From Apus apus (Eukaryota; Chordata; Aves; Apodiformes; Apodidae), in contig NC_067286.1 in NCBI RefSeq assembly GCF_020740795.1, positions 18,976,350-19,040,349 of the forward strand: a stretch of 64,000 nucleotides of DNA, read 5' to 3'. The notes beneath the pieces are model-generated. The model was not told the DNA's origin. It saw only the letters and a list, made by a program, of their open reading frames with translations, and did not search any database. This document shows positions 62,925 through 64,000 of the stretch, one piece after another. A program made the translations under genes and the position numbers. The first letter of the stretch is position 1. Every line of letters begins with the position of its first letter.

Positions 62925-63345
62925 TGTTGTACCAAAGCAGGGTCTTTACCCATTGTATAATAATCCAGTTCGCATACAGCTGAGATACTTGCTTTATTCC
63001 ACTTCTGACCTGGAAGGAGTGCTAGGTGGTAAATCCACAAAGTTAGCACACCTTAACCATAACACAAGGTTTCTTTTATACACACAAAAAAATTGCAAAA
63101 ATACCTTATCACTAAGTATACTGATATAATTTGTCTATATTAGTTAACTAGTTCTTTGCTTCCGCTTAAAGTGATAGTGCTGCTACTTTTCACTATGCAC
63201 ACTGAGAGAGTAAGGGGCTTTTGTGAGAAGCGGGTTCTTTCAGCCTAAGGGAGGGTATTTTAATATGTTAGTGAATTAAGGTCACAGTAAACTTAATTAG
63301 TCATTGTTTTCTATTATCTATTTTACTTAGTGCTTAAGGCTAAAT
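62925..63345 (-). mobile_element. Diverged partial LTR of the second family, copy 3
   Basis: It starts TGTTGTACCAAAG on the plus strand, parallel to TGTTGTCCCAAAAG of copy 2. It shares blocks such as TCTTTACCC, GATACTTGCTTTA, a TATAAAAG box (63080-63073 in minus sense) and CTTAAAGTG. Similarity fades near 63345, so the LTR 5' part is lost or too diverged to place. Confidence 0.6.
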
Positions 63346-63780
63346 ACATTAGCAGTTAGCATCTTCCATTCGACTCTCCTACACATGAAGATATGCCCAG
63401 TAAACACCCCCTTCCGTTGTTCTTTCAGACCTGACTTTTTCGACATCGATAGACCCTGCTGGGGGGTGGGGTTAACCCCCAGATGAGGTGGCAAGGAGGC
63501 AGCAATGTGCTCACCATCACTTCCTGTCCAGTCCAGGAATGCAGAAACTATTGGCAAACTCCAGACTTTAACACTGTAGTGCCTCATTTTTGTCTGGATC
63601 TTTCAGTGGCAACGACTTCCTCGCTCTGCACTAAACCCTGCTGAGTGGTTATGTGATCAAGAGTAAGAAGTTAAAGCTGCCTCTGTCATCAGCAGGTTTA
63701 TGTCGGATATTTGCATCACCAGTAAGCCGGGTCCCATGGCCTACAGTGCTGCTCTGTGAGTCCCAGAAAACCTTCCCTGA
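63346..63780. other. Intergenic, nothing recognised
   Basis: This lies between the diverged LTR and the moderately CpG-containing right edge. No coding or repeat sequence was recognised. Confidence 0.4.
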
Positions 63781-63839
63781 GACGAAAAAACCCACCACAA
63801 CCCGTTTCTCCCTCCAGCGGGCACCATGTGAACAACAGC

Positions 63840-63895
63840 AAAAGTTGCGTCAGTTCCTCCCTCCTTGCTCTCCGCAAAGCGCCGAGAGGAGTGAG
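63840..63895 (+). other. Possible plus-strand exon end with strong splice donor
   Basis: GTGAG at 63891-63895 is followed by GTAAGTAT, close to an ideal 5' splice site. The preceding 50 bp contain several CpG (TGCGTCAG, CCGCAAAGCGCCGAG), and CpG continue to 63980. This looks like the first exon and promoter edge of a gene transcribed to the right, but its start and any coding frame cannot be fixed within the window. Confidence 0.25.
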
Positions 63896-64000
63896 GTAAG
63901 TATCAGCCCAAAACCTGGGCTCTTCAGTTCCCTAACCTTTCCCTTCTGCTTGCCGAAGCGGAGCTCATAACGTTTTTAGAGCCGTACATTGCAGAGGCTG

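Noticed and set aside
62610-63345. The LTR pair as an intact small provirus
   Set aside because: No primer-binding site or polypurine tract at the inner edges, and the two LTRs differ greatly in divergence.
1-64000. CRISPR arrays, bacterial operons or toxin-antitoxin modules
   Set aside because: No regularly spaced repeats or prokaryotic gene structure; the sequence is vertebrate nuclear DNA.

Overview
This is vertebrate nuclear DNA, almost certainly from a bird. At least nine CR1 (chicken repeat 1) LINE fragments are present, several ending in the diagnostic ATTCTATGA-type 3' repeat. Two unrelated families of solo LTRs are also present. Genes are sparse and intron-rich, and there is no bacterial-style ORF packing. 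The species cannot be settled from the sequence.

Host gene: four short exons on the minus strand (4797-4724, 4228-4143, 3318-3279, 1520-1440) splice without a stop codon and with compatible phases. They encode the N-terminal ~93 residues of an RN-tre/USP6NL-family TBC-domain Rab GTPase-activating protein. The TBC catalytic domain must lie beyond position 1. The protein is clearly a member of this family but is diverged from textbook USP6NL and may be the USP6/TBC1D3-type paralog. No upstream exon is certain. The best promoter candidate is the CpG island at about 57.99-58.61 kb, which has a TCTCGCGAGA element, an NRF1-like site and a plausible minus-strand 5' splice site. That would give a first intron of ~53 kb covering most of the window.

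RNA gene: an intact tRNA-Ala(AGC) gene lies on the plus strand at 58624-58696, with its own oligo-T terminator, 38 bp from the TCTCGCGAGA element. Pol III and putative Pol II transcription would diverge from one small region.

Repeats: 1.6-2.7 kb and 25.4-26.4 kb hold two copies of a ~1 kb LTR, one with a perfect 5-bp target-site duplication (ERVL-like). A second LTR family (~0.7 kb, TGTTGTC...GACAACA ends, CCAAT and TATA boxes) occurs at 10.3-11.1 kb, nested inside a long CR1, and twice in minus orientation at 61.9-63.3 kb. The two long CR1 copies (8.5-12.3 kb and 28.9-32.3 kb) retain recognisable esterase, endonuclease and reverse-transcriptase pieces, all broken. From 36.6 to 57.9 kb I see only unique-looking intronic or intergenic DNA with simple repeats.

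Right edge: a strong plus-strand splice donor in a moderately CpG-containing stretch near 63.9 kb may mark the first exon of a neighbouring gene. I found no undescribed biological system. The most unusual points are the tRNA/CpG-island arrangement, a degenerate minisatellite inside that island, and the nested and rearranged retroelements.
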